Below are positions 1 through 9,058 of a stretch of DNA of 64,000 bases, piece by piece. The notes under the pieces are model-generated. The model was not told the origin of the DNA, made no database searches, and saw only the letters and a program-made list of their open reading frames with translations. The stretch covers positions 186,001-250,000 of the forward strand of contig JANSXC010000003.1 of NCBI GenBank assembly GCA_024743115.1, read 5' to 3'. Origin of the DNA: a bacterium (lineage in GTDB: Bacteria; Planctomycetota; UBA1135; UBA2386). The first letter of the stretch is position 1. Every line of letters starts with the position of its first letter. Position numbers and translations under genes: made by a program.

Positions 1-185
1 TCCGACGTCGTGAAGAACTCATCGCGCTCGTGCGGGTTGTCGCCGTCAAAATCGACCGGGCCGGCAACGATCGCCGCCGCCGGCACAGCGTCCGACGAAG
101 CCGAGTCGCTGGCAGACTCCGCAGCGAACGTGCACCAGGCAATGGATCCGGCGATCAGAACAGGAACGGGCCAATACGCAGTCAT
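1..185 (-). CDS. Secreted protein of unknown function, 3' end outside window
   Basis: Reading leftward from an ATG at 185, the frame stays open to the window edge (61 residues visible). It begins with a hydrophobic stretch (MTAYWPVPVLIAGSIAWC) that looks like a signal peptide, followed by a Ser/Ala-rich linker and an acidic DFDGDNPHERDEFF segment. The start lies only 14 bases beyond the stop of the serine hydrolase gene, so the two are probably co-transcribed. I do not recognise the family; the mature domain lies mostly outside the window. Confidence 0.5.
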   Translation of the reverse strand, partial: MTAYWPVPVLIAGSIAWCTFAAESASDSASSDAVPAAAIVAGPVDFDGDNPHERDEFFTTS

Positions 186-199
186 CGGGGCGGAAGAGT

Positions 200-1483
200 C
201 TAGCGCGAGGATGGTTCGAGAACCGCCCGAGTGATCACCTCGCCGAGATCGTCGAAGAACGGGTCGGCAAGTTCCTCATAGGCGTAACGATCGTCGTTGA
301 GAATGCCGTCGGGATTGGTGTAGAGCACCGCAGCAAGGAAGAAGCCCCGACCCGTCCGCGTATCTTCGATGTAAGCGTTGTCGGTGGAGAAGCCGTAGGC
401 CCGCCCGATCTTGTCGTAGATGCGCAGGTGCGCCGCCGGAATCACCCGCCGCACGCCGCGCAGGAAGAACTTGCACGCGTGATCCGGGACCTTGGCAGGA
501 TCGTAGACGGGATCGCGCGACTCGCGCGGCAGTTGACCGAGTGAGCGCACGACGAACGCGCGTTGCTCGACCGACAGCTCCGGGAAACCCCGCCTGCCCG
601 AATCGACCTCCGGCCGCACCACCGCGACGAGCACGTCCTGCAGATCGCCCAGCCGAATCGCGTTCTTGCTCGCGAACGACATCGGGCCGTCGACCTGCCT
701 GCCGCCGCTCATGTAGCCGGTACCGAGCTCGAGATCCTCGAACATCGCATTGTCGAGCTCGATCGGGGTCTCCCGACCAGCGATCGCAAACGTGCCGCCC
801 GCCCCCGGTCCGACCCCGAATGTCACACCGCGCGTCTGTCGGTTCTCCTGCAGCGTGCGCGCCTCGGACAAGCGATGCCACAACCTGGTCGAGGTGAAGC
901 CGGCGTCCCACATCGCGCGGTTGAGACCAGCAGCACCGACGATCTCGATGCAGTGGTTGTAGGCCGCGTTGTCGCTCACGAGGAACAGCTCCCGCAGCAT
1001 GCGCGCGAGCGACGGCACGGTGCGCGCCCGGTCCCCCGCGAATCGCGGCTCGATCACGAGCGGCGTCGACAGACCAATGGCGTGACCGGTCTGTGCGCTC
1101 AGACGATTGCACTCGAGGAGCGCCGCGATGGCGCCACACAGTTTGATCGAACTCGCGGGGTAGAAGTACTGGTTCGGATCACCGAGCGACGATCGCTGCA
1201 GCGCCACCGTGCCGTCCGACTTCACGTAGGGCTCGGCGAGCAGGATCTGCAGCCGATGAGCCGCGGGGTTGGCCAGCATCGCCTCGAAGCGGTCGGCCTG
1301 CGGCGAAGAGCGCAGGAGCGCAGCGAGGTCACGCACGGGTGGGACCGCTCGTTCCGCGGACGGGGAGCCCTGTGCTGCCGGGGAACTCTGGGCAGCCGCA
1401 CCGACGGCGATGATCAGAAGAGCGATTGCGGGGGCCCACATGGGCCAGAGATTACGCCGGGACGGCTGCGGGGCGCGCCTCAA
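200..1483 (-). CDS. Secreted class A beta-lactamase-like serine hydrolase
   Basis: A 427-residue protein with an Arg-rich N-terminus and a hydrophobic segment (about 15-31) typical of a signal peptide, so it should act outside the cytoplasm. It keeps the three penicillin-binding/class A beta-lactamase motifs in order: SSIK at 111-114 (nucleophile Ser and Lys), SDN at 170-172, and KIG at 358-360 in place of KTG. Length is greater than a typical class A beta-lactamase (about 290), with an insertion between SDN and KIG. The KTG change and size argue for a cell-wall or general serine hydrolase (PF13354-type) rather than a true drug-resistance enzyme. The listed start is TTG; an ATG at 1441 also leaves a signal-like N-terminus. 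It overlaps the decarboxylase-like gene upstream by 32 bases. Confidence 0.75.
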   Translation of the reverse strand: MRRAPQPSRRNLWPMWAPAIALLIIAVGAAAQSSPAAQGSPSAERAVPPVRDLAALLRSSPQADRFEAMLANPAAHRLQILLAEPYVKSDGTVALQRSSLGDPNQYFYPASSIKLCGAIAALLECNRLSAQTGHAIGLSTPLVIEPRFAGDRARTVPSLARMLRELFLVSDNAAYNHCIEIVGAAGLNRAMWDAGFTSTRLWHRLSEARTLQENRQTRGVTFGVGPGAGGTFAIAGRETPIELDNAMFEDLELGTGYMSGGRQVDGPMSFASKNAIRLGDLQDVLVAVVRPEVDSGRRGFPELSVEQRAFVVRSLGQLPRESRDPVYDPAKVPDHACKFFLRGVRRVIPAAHLRIYDKIGRAYGFSTDNAYIEDTRTGRGFFLAAVLYTNPDGILNDDRYAYEELADPFFDDLGEVITRAVLEPSSR

Positions 1484-2072
1484 TCACACCCGGGCGGCGC
1501 GTGAGCAGCGGTGTCCCCGTGCGCACTGCCACGCCCGCCTTGATCGCGGGAACGAAGTCGAAGCCCCCCGTCGCGAACAACACGATCGTCGAGCCTCGCG
1601 GAAACGCCCTGATCTCTTCACCACGCTGATAGGCCGTCTTGCGGTCTACACGGCCCGGGAGGCCGCACAATCGGATACCCGCAGCCGGCCTGGCGGCCAG
1701 CGGCACGATCGTCAGCGCCTCCTCGGGATCCTCGACCTCGAAATCGACGACCGCCCGCGCGCCGCCGTCGATCCGACAGTTCTCCGGCGCGTGGAAACGC
1801 GGATAGGTTTCGGAAGACCACCGCAGCACGAGGAACGCGGCATCGCGATGCCGCTCGATCAGGTCGTGGTCGCCGAGCAAGTCTTCGAGCGGGTAGGACA
1901 GACCGCTCGCCTGGATCACATTCCCACCATGAATCCGTCCCATCGCGCCGACGAACGAGTCGCACGGACTGGTGACGAACGATCGCCCCGACGGGCGGCG
2001 AGGACCCGAACGATATGGGCTGGTGGGGAAACGGACTGGCGCAGTGGCCTGGCGAGAAGGAGTTCGAATCAT
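1452..2072 (-). CDS. Shortened phosphatidylserine decarboxylase-like protein, possibly a pseudogene
   Basis: The 206 residues match the core of pyruvoyl-type phosphatidylserine decarboxylases: SPCD (about 34-37, catalytic Asp region), IQASGLSYPLEDLLGD (lipid-binding/structural motif), YPRFHAP (catalytic His), and RGST followed by VLF (self-cleavage Ser that becomes the pyruvoyl group). Full-length relatives have some 60-80 more residues before SPCD and a GD..(S/N)VNP segment after the His motif; both are absent here, as if removed by an N-terminal truncation and an internal deletion of about 25-30 residues. The Asp-His-Ser triad remains. The ATG at 2072 is the first in-frame start, and the next gene is divergent, so the missing N-terminus is not upstream. 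It may be a decaying psd copy or a reduced divergent enzyme. Confidence 0.55.
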   Translation of the reverse strand: MIRTPSRQATAPVRFPTSPYRSGPRRPSGRSFVTSPCDSFVGAMGRIHGGNVIQASGLSYPLEDLLGDHDLIERHRDAAFLVLRWSSETYPRFHAPENCRIDGGARAVVDFEVEDPEEALTIVPLAARPAAGIRLCGLPGRVDRKTAYQRGEEIRAFPRGSTIVLFATGGFDFVPAIKAGVAVRTGTPLLTRRPGVIEARPAAVPA

Positions 2073-2199
2073 CTTGGTGCGAGATCGAACCTAGGTCCGC
2101 ATGTGTAGTTTCTGCTGAGTTCGCGTGAAGGTTGAGCCCGCCATCAAGCCGTCTCGATACGGACTCCTCCCACGTTCTTCATAGTGCTATGAGGTCTCC

Positions 2200-2946
2200 G
2201 TGAAGAAACGGCCAACGACCTCGGCGCGACCTCGCATCGTCCTGCTGCCGGGCATGGACGGCACCGAGCTGTTGCTCACGCCGTTGGCATCGCGCCTGGC
2301 CGAACTCGGCGCCGACCCGCTCATCGTCACCTATCCCGAGGCCGGACCCAACCGCTACGGCGAACTGCTGCCGAAGCTCGCGCAGCAAGTCGAGTCAGCC
2401 GGCGAATGCATCCTGGTCGGCTGGTCGTTCTCGGGCCCCCTCGCCTTGCGCGCCGCTCGGAGCTGCAACAACGTGCGCGGCGTCATCCTCGCCGCGTCGT
2501 TCGTCGAACCGCCGCGGCCCTTGCTCCGTCGACTTCGAACCTTCGTCCGCACTCCCATCGTCGCGACACTCGGAGCGGCTCGCCTGCTGACGGCCCGCCT
2601 GCTCGGGCCGCCAAAGGATCCGTTCCGCCGCGCAACGGTCGAGGTCCTGCGGCGCGTGCCACCCTCGACACTGGCCGTTCGTTCGCGTGCGATCCTCGCC
2701 GTCGATGCGGGAAAGGACCTCCAACAGTGTCCGGTCCCGGTGCACTACCTCGCGAGTAGCCAGGATCGCATCGTGACCCGTCGCAGTCTCACCCGGATCC
2801 TGGAGCTACGACCGGACGTCACGTGGTCGACGATCGCCGGCGGTCACTTCGCGCTGTCGTACGACGCGAGCGCTGGCAGCAACGCGATCATCGAGTTCGT
2901 CGACTCGCTCGCTGCTGCTGTGCCAAGGCCCGCTCCGAAGACGTGA
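2200..2946 (+). CDS. Alpha/beta-hydrolase fold protein
   Basis: A 248-residue protein with the hydrolase fold signature: VLLPGMDG oxyanion-side loop near residue 17, nucleophile elbow GWSFSG near 73-78 (Ser76), a late Asp in SSQDRIV and the catalytic His in GGHFAL near 224. No signal peptide, so probably cytoplasmic. Substrate cannot be inferred; esterase, lipase or a cofactor-pathway hydrolase are all possible. The start is GTG at 2200, preceded by GAGG at 2191-2194. Its 3' end overlaps the convergent FlgG-like gene by 59 bases. Confidence 0.7.
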   Translation: MKKRPTTSARPRIVLLPGMDGTELLLTPLASRLAELGADPLIVTYPEAGPNRYGELLPKLAQQVESAGECILVGWSFSGPLALRAARSCNNVRGVILAASFVEPPRPLLRRLRTFVRTPIVATLGAARLLTARLLGPPKDPFRRATVEVLRRVPPSTLAVRSRAILAVDAGKDLQQCPVPVHYLASSQDRIVTRRSLTRILELRPDVTWSTIAGGHFALSYDASAGSNAIIEFVDSLAAAVPRPAPKT

Positions 2947-3772
2947 CCCCGGCGCCGATCGCTTCGAGCACGGCCCGCCGTCGGGTAAGCGCTTGCAGGG
3001 CCTCGGTCTCGGCCCGTAGTTCGACGTTGGAGCGCTCACAGAAGCCCTGCCGGAGAATGCCCAGCCCGTGCAAGCCGGGCTGGCCTCGGATCGGACGGCC
3101 CGATTCCGGGGTTTCGCACCACAGCCCAGATACGTCGCGCAACCCTGCGGGATTAATGAAGCGCACGAGCGTCAATAGACCGAACGAGGTGTTCGTGCTG
3201 GGCGAGCCCGCGGTACGGCCCGTCACCAGGCCGTCGGGCGCAATCGTGATCTCGAGCACGTCGTCGGGGAACCGGATATTGGGCACGACGATCATGTCGC
3301 GACTCGTGCACAAGAGCCCCTCGGCGTTCAGGCGCAATCGCCCATCGCGGCAATAACCGTTCGAGCCATCGAGTCGATGCACCGCGAAGAACCCGTCCCC
3401 GTCGATCGCGACATCGAGACACCGCTCCGTCCGTTCGAGGACCCCCGGCGTGAACACGGGCTCGATGGCAACGATCTCCGGCATCGCGAACGTCTCGCCA
3501 CTCGCGACCGTGATCGTCGCAGCGTTCGACAACACGAGCCGGCGCTTGTACCCGGGTGTGTTGACGTTGGCGATGTTCTGGCTGTGCACGCGCTGTTCCG
3601 TCGCGTGCGCCGCGAGCGCTGCTCCGAGAAGTTGCAAAGCGACGGGGTCGTCGACTCCGAGCTTCCCCGTGCCGGCGAACGTCGCGTCGACCACGCCCTC
3701 TTCTTCGCACACGGTTTCGCAGGCCGGGAACAGCAGGGCCGCGACCAGCGCGGCGGACCATCGCATCTGCAT
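2888..3772 (-). CDS. FlgG/FlgF-like flagellar rod-type protein with an exported, lipoprotein-like N-terminus
   Basis: The body matches flagellar distal-rod proteins: an N-terminal helix ending in NIANVNTPGYKRR, LDVAIDGDGFFAV, a YCRDGRLRLN repeat, LVRFINPAGL, and a C-terminal LQGFCERSNVEL helix with a coiled heptad pattern. FlgG has about 260 residues; this has 294. The start at 3772 is chosen because GGAG lies 5 bases upstream. That start gives MQMRWSAALVAALLFPAC, a Sec-type signal with a possible lipidation Cys. Rod proteins normally lack Sec signals because the flagellar type III apparatus exports them, so this protein may not be a conventional rod subunit. No other flagellar gene is nearby. 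Confidence 0.7.
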   Translation of the reverse strand: MQMRWSAALVAALLFPACETVCEEEGVVDATFAGTGKLGVDDPVALQLLGAALAAHATEQRVHSQNIANVNTPGYKRRLVLSNAATITVASGETFAMPEIVAIEPVFTPGVLERTERCLDVAIDGDGFFAVHRLDGSNGYCRDGRLRLNAEGLLCTSRDMIVVPNIRFPDDVLEITIAPDGLVTGRTAGSPSTNTSFGLLTLVRFINPAGLRDVSGLWCETPESGRPIRGQPGLHGLGILRQGFCERSNVELRAETEALQALTRRRAVLEAIGAGVTSSERALAQQQRASRRTR

Positions 3773-3885
3773 GGGATCTCCAGTCGGTTGTCGGCAGTCT
3801 GGGCAACTGCCTGCGGGGGGTGCCGGATTCTTCGGCACTCCACCCGCCTCGACTTGAGACGCCCGGGCCCTTCCCAGTCGGCCGA

Positions 3886-4554
3886 CTAGTGCCCGTAGTC
3901 GAGCACCACCTCGCCATTGACGAACACCTGCACGTGGTCCCCAGGCTGCATGCCGCCCGGCACCTGGACGGCCCCGGTACCCATCCCGGTGCTGTCGAGC
4001 ACGAGGTTGCCGGCCGCCTTGCGGCCGCCGTTGACCTGAATCGTGACGTTGGCGTTTCCGGGGCCGGTCCCGAAGACGACATCGATGACGCCATTGTTCA
4101 CCGTCGCCGTGAGGCCGACCGCCGGCCGCTGCGCGTTCGCCGGCAGCCAGCGCGGAACGGCGACGCCGAAGTCACTGAGCGCGACCTGGTTCTGCTGGTC
4201 GACGACCAGCGCCTGAAAGAACAGCGGCAGCCCGTTCGCGGCGCCGATCGGTGCCTGGATCTGGCCGATCTGCTGCTGCTGATTCACCAGTGGCACGACT
4301 CCCATCGGCACGATGAGGATGGGGTCCACGAGCAGCGGCCCGATCACGCCGGGGAAGAACACCGGGGGCCCCTGCAGCAGCGACACGAACGGGAACGCCA
4401 GGCCGCGTGGGGGCCCGTCGAGGTCGATCGTGTATGTGACCGTACCGCTGCTCGGATCCCGAACCACGTCGGCGGTGAGGTCCTGCGCGGACAGGGCCTG
4501 GCTCAGGCTGGCGGCCGCGGTGAGGAGGAACGCAAACGTCGTGAGCTTCTTCAT
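3886..4554 (-). CDS. Secreted protein of unknown function
   Basis: 222 residues starting with a clear signal peptide (MKKLTTFAFLLTAAASLSQALSA, cleavage likely before QDL). The mature part has a Pro/Phe/Val-rich stretch, a Gln run (NQQQQIGQIQ) and a C-terminal segment with beta-strand alternation and GxxPGDHVQVFVNGE, suggesting a small beta-sandwich exported to the periplasm or surface. Family not recognised. It follows the large regulatory-domain gene on the same strand with a 60-base gap. Confidence 0.6.
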   Translation of the reverse strand: MKKLTTFAFLLTAAASLSQALSAQDLTADVVRDPSSGTVTYTIDLDGPPRGLAFPFVSLLQGPPVFFPGVIGPLLVDPILIVPMGVVPLVNQQQQIGQIQAPIGAANGLPLFFQALVVDQQNQVALSDFGVAVPRWLPANAQRPAVGLTATVNNGVIDVVFGTGPGNANVTIQVNGGRKAAGNLVLDSTGMGTGAVQVPGGMQPGDHVQVFVNGEVVLDYGH

Positions 4555-4614
4555 GTCACGACGAGCGGGAGCGCGAGCACGGATGTGACCGCTGCCGCGA
4601 AAAAACGGCCCGAG

Positions 4615-6480
4615 TCAGCGCCCCGGACCGACCGTGATCCGGTGCACGGGATCGGTCGGTTCGCTCGCACCGCGCCGGGTGGCCGCAGGTTCGAAGTCGC
4701 AGGTCTTGCCGTCGATGATCCGCCGCGCGAGCCGGAACTGGAACATGCAACTCACCGGTGGCACCGCGAGCTCGGTGCGACCGGCCGCGTCCGTGACCCG
4801 CCGCGGCAACAACCCGACGAGCTTCTCCGCAAACCAGCCGAGATCGTGGTCCTCGACCGCGGCGGACTGCAGTGTGACGAACAACGGCAGGTCGGCGACC
4901 GGGTCGCCGTCCTCATCCTTCACCTCCACGACCAGCCGCTCGAGCGGCTCGAGCACGATTTCGAGCGGATCCGAGTCCTCTGCGACCACGGTCGCGATGC
5001 CGATCCCCTGCTCGCAGAGCACGCCAACCCGTTGCTCCCGCCCACCCGGCACGAGCACACGACCCAGTCGGTCGGTTCGCACCGTCGCCTCGCGGTTGCT
5101 CGCCGAGTCCAGGAGACGGACGACCGCGCGCGCCGCGGGACGACCGTTCCCGCCCGTCACCCGCAGGACCCGCGAAGCCATCGGATCAGGCAACGCACTC
5201 GGTCCCTTGTCGATGAGATCCTCCGGCACGGGAACGCGCCAGACGCGGCGCGGCACGAAACCGTGCTTCTGCGCCAGCCGTTGTCGCATGGTGTCCGCGA
5301 GCAGAAACTCGGCGATCTCGATCTCGGTGCCGACGGGCAGCGGGCTCGGCAACTGGGCCCGGCCATCGACGATCGGTGCCACCACCTGGAGCTGGGTGCC
5401 GCTACCGCCCCGCTCGTGCTCGATCGAAACCCGGCAGTTGAGGAACAGCCAGTCCGCCGCAACCGGCGCGAGCGGGTCCGCGTTCAACACGATCGGAAAC
5501 GGCGTGAACGCCTTCAGCGTCACCTTGATCGGCGTGCCGGTCTCGTACTTCTTCGCCAGGTCGACCTTGCCACCAGCGAACGGATGGCCGTCATCGAAGC
5601 CATCGAGAGACATCGTGTAGCCGGCCTTGTCCGCCAAGAACCAGACCTCGTTCTCGGCAGGCTCGACTGGCAACCGCACGGTCGCCTTGCCGGCCGCGTC
5701 GGTGCGTCCGACGACGGGCCACAGCGACCGGAAACGATCGCCGAACGGCAGCGCCGGGCTCGCGGTGTACCAGTAGTTGCAGATGTGCCAGCGCATCGCG
5801 ACACCGGCGACCGGCTGGCCCTTGTCGTCCGTGACCTCGATCTCGAACTCACGCGGGGCAGGAATCTCGAACCGGGCGCGCTGCTGGTTGCGCCGAATCG
5901 AACCGCGCCAGAGCACCTCCCCGGCGAACGGGCCTGCCGCATGCAGGATCTCGATCGTGGCCCCCGAACTAAGCGGCAGCGGCGGCAACCGCCAGGCATC
6001 GCCAAGCCTCGCGAGCTCGACGTGGTCGAGGTTCTCGCCACCGACCAGAGCCCGCAAACGCAGTGCTTCGGGACCGCCCCAGAGTTCGATGCCGTCGACC
6101 TGCACCTCGATCGGCCCCGTGCCGGGAGCCTCGCGCAGCTCGACGAACTCACCGGCCAGAACGCCCTCGGCAAAACGCGATGCCGCGCCTTGCCCCGCAC
6201 CTTGCCAATGGGCCCAGACGGTGTAGCGCCTGTCCTTCTCGATCGCGGTTTGCCACATGCCGCGCGCGTTGGTCTTCACCGTTCGCCGATCCGGGGCACC
6301 CGCGTCGCGATCGCGCGGGATCGGACGTGACAGCAAAACGACCTCGGCGCCGGCGACGGGCCGACCGGCGAGATCGACGACGCGGCCGATGCTGCGACTC
6401 GCTTGTTGCGCGGCAATCGTCTTCGCGAACGCGAGACCCACGAGGACCGCGAGCGTCGCAACAGCCTGGCCACGACTCAT
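4615..6480 (-). CDS. Exported protein with carboxypeptidase-regulatory-like beta-sandwich repeats
   Basis: About 621 residues with a signal peptide (ATLAVLVGLAFAKTIAAQ). The first mature domain reads GRVVDLAGRPVAGAEVVLL, and similar GxPVAGV (near 'TDDKGQPVAGVAMRW') and GRPAARAVVRLLDS blocks recur, as in carboxypeptidase regulatory-like (transthyretin-fold) domains. No catalytic motif was seen, so it is probably a structural or binding surface protein. The ATG at 6480 is chosen because it overlaps the stop of the upstream metalloprotein gene as ATGA, implying translational coupling; an ATG two codons earlier is also open. Confidence 0.65.
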   Translation of the reverse strand: MSRGQAVATLAVLVGLAFAKTIAAQQASRSIGRVVDLAGRPVAGAEVVLLSRPIPRDRDAGAPDRRTVKTNARGMWQTAIEKDRRYTVWAHWQGAGQGAASRFAEGVLAGEFVELREAPGTGPIEVQVDGIELWGGPEALRLRALVGGENLDHVELARLGDAWRLPPLPLSSGATIEILHAAGPFAGEVLWRGSIRRNQQRARFEIPAPREFEIEVTDDKGQPVAGVAMRWHICNYWYTASPALPFGDRFRSLWPVVGRTDAAGKATVRLPVEPAENEVWFLADKAGYTMSLDGFDDGHPFAGGKVDLAKKYETGTPIKVTLKAFTPFPIVLNADPLAPVAADWLFLNCRVSIEHERGGSGTQLQVVAPIVDGRAQLPSPLPVGTEIEIAEFLLADTMRQRLAQKHGFVPRRVWRVPVPEDLIDKGPSALPDPMASRVLRVTGGNGRPAARAVVRLLDSASNREATVRTDRLGRVLVPGGREQRVGVLCEQGIGIATVVAEDSDPLEIVLEPLERLVVEVKDEDGDPVADLPLFVTLQSAAVEDHDLGWFAEKLVGLLPRRVTDAAGRTELAVPPVSCMFQFRLARRIIDGKTCDFEPAATRRGASEPTDPVHRITVGPGR

Positions 6481-8990
6481 TGCCACAACCCGGCGAGCGC
6501 GCGCTGCACGAATCGTTCTCGCAGCGGTTCGGCGAGCACGACGTTGGGCGTGCCCTCGACCACGAGATTGCTGATCTCGACCGCGTTGCTCGAGTGCACG
6601 TAGAAGCGCAGCTCACCGCGCACCCGCGAACCCACCTTGCTAACGCGCGCCACCTGCACGCCGTTCTGCTTGACGAGCAGCGTCTGCTTGCCGTCGTACT
6701 CGATCCGCATCTTGTAGGGCTTTTCGAGGAACATCTGCTTCACCTTGCCAACGACGTCACTGATCCGCGCCACGCGATCGAGGATCACGACCTGTCCATC
6801 CGGCGCAACCATGAGGTAGCCGTCCTTGTCGACGCACACATGCACGCCCCAATCGCCGGCGTTGCGCATGACGAACTCGAACTCGACCGCATGCGCGCCG
6901 GTCAACGGCACGCCCCAGACGAGCTGGCCCGATCCGATCAGCTTGCGCGGCTCCTCCAGATTGTAGGGATTGCCGTACAAACTGGCAGGTCCGTCGTAGG
7001 CGATGCCGGTTTCCGGCATCGCGAAGGGAGAACTCGACGGATCGGTCACTAGCGTGAAATCGAAGTCGGTCGCCGACTCCTTGTTGGGGTAGGCGATCCG
7101 CACGCGACCGTCACCGAGTTCGGTGATCTTGCCCGTGATCCCGAGGTCGGCCATTCGACCCGGGTCGAACGCCCGTTCCGCGTAGGCGCGCACCATGCCG
7201 TTGATGGCCTCCTTGCGCGCGGTGAGCAGCGGGTGCTTGCCGTGCTCCTTCACCTGCTGCCGCAACGTTGCCAGGGCCTCGCGCGCCGCGGCGGGATCGT
7301 CGGTCTCGGGCAGTCCCTGGAGTTCGGCGAGCGCGAACGCACCCGCCGCCTTGGCCGCGTCGTAGTCGCCGGTCAGGTCCTTGTTCAGCGCGACCATGGC
7401 CGGGTCCTTCCTGCCGAGGAACCGCTTGAGCTTCGAGCGCTTGTCGCCCTTGAGCCACCGCAGCCAGACCTGCAGCCAAAGCTTGCCCGAGAACGCCTTG
7501 GCCCGGTTGCCCTCGCGCACCAGGTGACCCGGCATCATGACGTGCAGCGGCAGCAGCTGGTTCTTGCCGCCGACGACATGGATCTCGGGGCCGTCCTTGC
7601 CCGGCTTGACGCGCCCCTTGCGGCCATCCAGCGAGATCACGCTCTGCTTGACGGCAAGTCGGTTGAGCACCTTGTCCCGCAGCTCGATCGCGGACTCGAT
7701 GCGGGCCCGCACGCGCGTCGGAAACGTTGTCGCCGCCGGGTCGGGCTTGGCATCCGCCGCGGGCAGCAGCGCTAGCGCCGCCTGCAAGCGCCCTTCGACG
7801 CAGAGTGCCCGCACGGCCGCGATGCGCGCCGCGATGTCGCCGGCCGCGAACGCGAGGCCGGACTTGTCCAGCTTCGCTGGCGGCGGCAGCGGCACGGAAA
7901 CCGTCTTGCCCGCCGACGCGTCGGCCACGGCCGCGAGACTGTGCATGCCCGGGAACGCTGCCTGGAGCACGCCGTCGAGCCACGTCAGCCATTCACGATC
8001 GAGCGCCGTGAGCTGCTCTTCGGTGGCGCACCCGAAGGCCTTCTTGAACGTCTCGAGCCCAGACTCGCCCTTCTGGGCCGCCGCGAGGTACTGCAAGAAC
8101 TGTGGCTGCCGTTTGCCGCCGTTGGCCTCGTGCAGGAAGCGCACGAACATCTCCGATTGCGAATAGAACATCGGCAGGATCACGTCCGAGCGCAGCTTCG
8201 CGGAGTTACGCTTCGTCGCGAAGTCGATGACGTCCTGGTAGGAGTTGGCCGCGACGAGATCGGCGATCGGCGCCACGTAGAACTTGCCCGCCGGATTGCC
8301 GTAGCCAAACGCGAGCGACCGCACGTGGCGATCCTGCAGTGGCGGCCGCACGAGCGACTTCGCGATGTTCGTGCTCGACGCGCGATAGTCGGCGAGGCCT
8401 TCGTTGTACCACGCCGGCTTCGGCATCTTGCCGGTCGGCGCGTAAGCGTGCTGCAGGGCGTGGACGAACTCGTGTAACAAGGCGTGACGTTCTTCGGGCC
8501 CCGTGTCGTAGGGCTTGAACGCGTCGACGTAGCTGACCGCGAGACGCAGGTCCGGCGTGTAGTGGGCGCGAGCCTGCTCGAGCCCTGGCGCTCCGATCGC
8601 GGTGCGAAAGTTGAGGTAGCTGCCCTCGCTGTCGAGGATCGCAACGGCAAACCCGGGCTGCACCCCGGCCTTCACGAAGCCGCCGGGCTGCCAGTACTCC
8701 TGCCGGCACTGCTTCTCGAGTTCGCGCAGGAACGGCAGGTAGGAGTTGATGATGCGCCGCTCATAGTCCGGCAGATCGCGCGGCGGTCGCTGCAGGTAGA
8801 ACAAGAACGGCGGGTACTGATCGACGACTTTCACCGTGATCTTGGTGAAGAACGGATGGCTGGCGAGCTTGGCGTCGACGTACTCGCGCAGCGACTTCAC
8901 GTCCGTCGGCGGACCGCCTTCGGCCTGGGCAGGCGCGAGAGCGGCCATCACGAGCGCGGGCAGCAGAAAGTTCGATCCCGTGTTTCTCAT
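6477..8990 (-). CDS. Secreted zinc-metallopeptidase-like protein with C-terminal LamG/DUF1080-like domain
   Basis: 837 residues with an N-terminal signal (LLPALVMAALAPAQA). A gluzincin-type site is visible: HEFVH at 173-177 and NEGLADY with Glu197 about 20 residues later, as in DUF1570-like planctomycete peptidases. The middle is helical and Lys-rich. The last 180 residues form a beta-rich domain (VEFEFVMRNAGDWGVHV, YKMRIEYDGKQTLLVKQNG, LRFYVHSSNAVEISNLVVE) resembling the 3-keto-disaccharide hydrolase/LamG-like jelly roll that binds glycans. Likely a periplasmic or surface enzyme acting on protein or glycoconjugate; substrate unknown. Coupled by ATGA overlap to the next gene. Confidence 0.65.
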   Translation of the reverse strand: MRNTGSNFLLPALVMAALAPAQAEGGPPTDVKSLREYVDAKLASHPFFTKITVKVVDQYPPFLFYLQRPPRDLPDYERRIINSYLPFLRELEKQCRQEYWQPGGFVKAGVQPGFAVAILDSEGSYLNFRTAIGAPGLEQARAHYTPDLRLAVSYVDAFKPYDTGPEERHALLHEFVHALQHAYAPTGKMPKPAWYNEGLADYRASSTNIAKSLVRPPLQDRHVRSLAFGYGNPAGKFYVAPIADLVAANSYQDVIDFATKRNSAKLRSDVILPMFYSQSEMFVRFLHEANGGKRQPQFLQYLAAAQKGESGLETFKKAFGCATEEQLTALDREWLTWLDGVLQAAFPGMHSLAAVADASAGKTVSVPLPPPAKLDKSGLAFAAGDIAARIAAVRALCVEGRLQAALALLPAADAKPDPAATTFPTRVRARIESAIELRDKVLNRLAVKQSVISLDGRKGRVKPGKDGPEIHVVGGKNQLLPLHVMMPGHLVREGNRAKAFSGKLWLQVWLRWLKGDKRSKLKRFLGRKDPAMVALNKDLTGDYDAAKAAGAFALAELQGLPETDDPAAAREALATLRQQVKEHGKHPLLTARKEAINGMVRAYAERAFDPGRMADLGITGKITELGDGRVRIAYPNKESATDFDFTLVTDPSSSPFAMPETGIAYDGPASLYGNPYNLEEPRKLIGSGQLVWGVPLTGAHAVEFEFVMRNAGDWGVHVCVDKDGYLMVAPDGQVVILDRVARISDVVGKVKQMFLEKPYKMRIEYDGKQTLLVKQNGVQVARVSKVGSRVRGELRFYVHSSNAVEISNLVVEGTPNVVLAEPLRERFVQRALAGLWQ

Positions 8991-9058
8991 GGCGTTCCCG
9001 GCGCCATCATGCAGGGGTCCGAACCAGCCAACAAGTCGACGACCAGCAACCCCATCGC

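Noticed and set aside
1269..2108. Rightward 279-codon frame over the decarboxylase-like gene
   Set aside because: Arg-rich shadow; the opposite strand carries the recognisable decarboxylase motifs.
3820..6330. 836-codon rightward frame opposite the secreted proteins
   Set aside because: Arg/His/Asp-rich, no domain pattern, and opposite to genes with clear signal peptides and domains; a GC-bias shadow. The same applies to the long opposite frames at 9716-12331, 13584-15107, 27307-29007 and 28848-30653.
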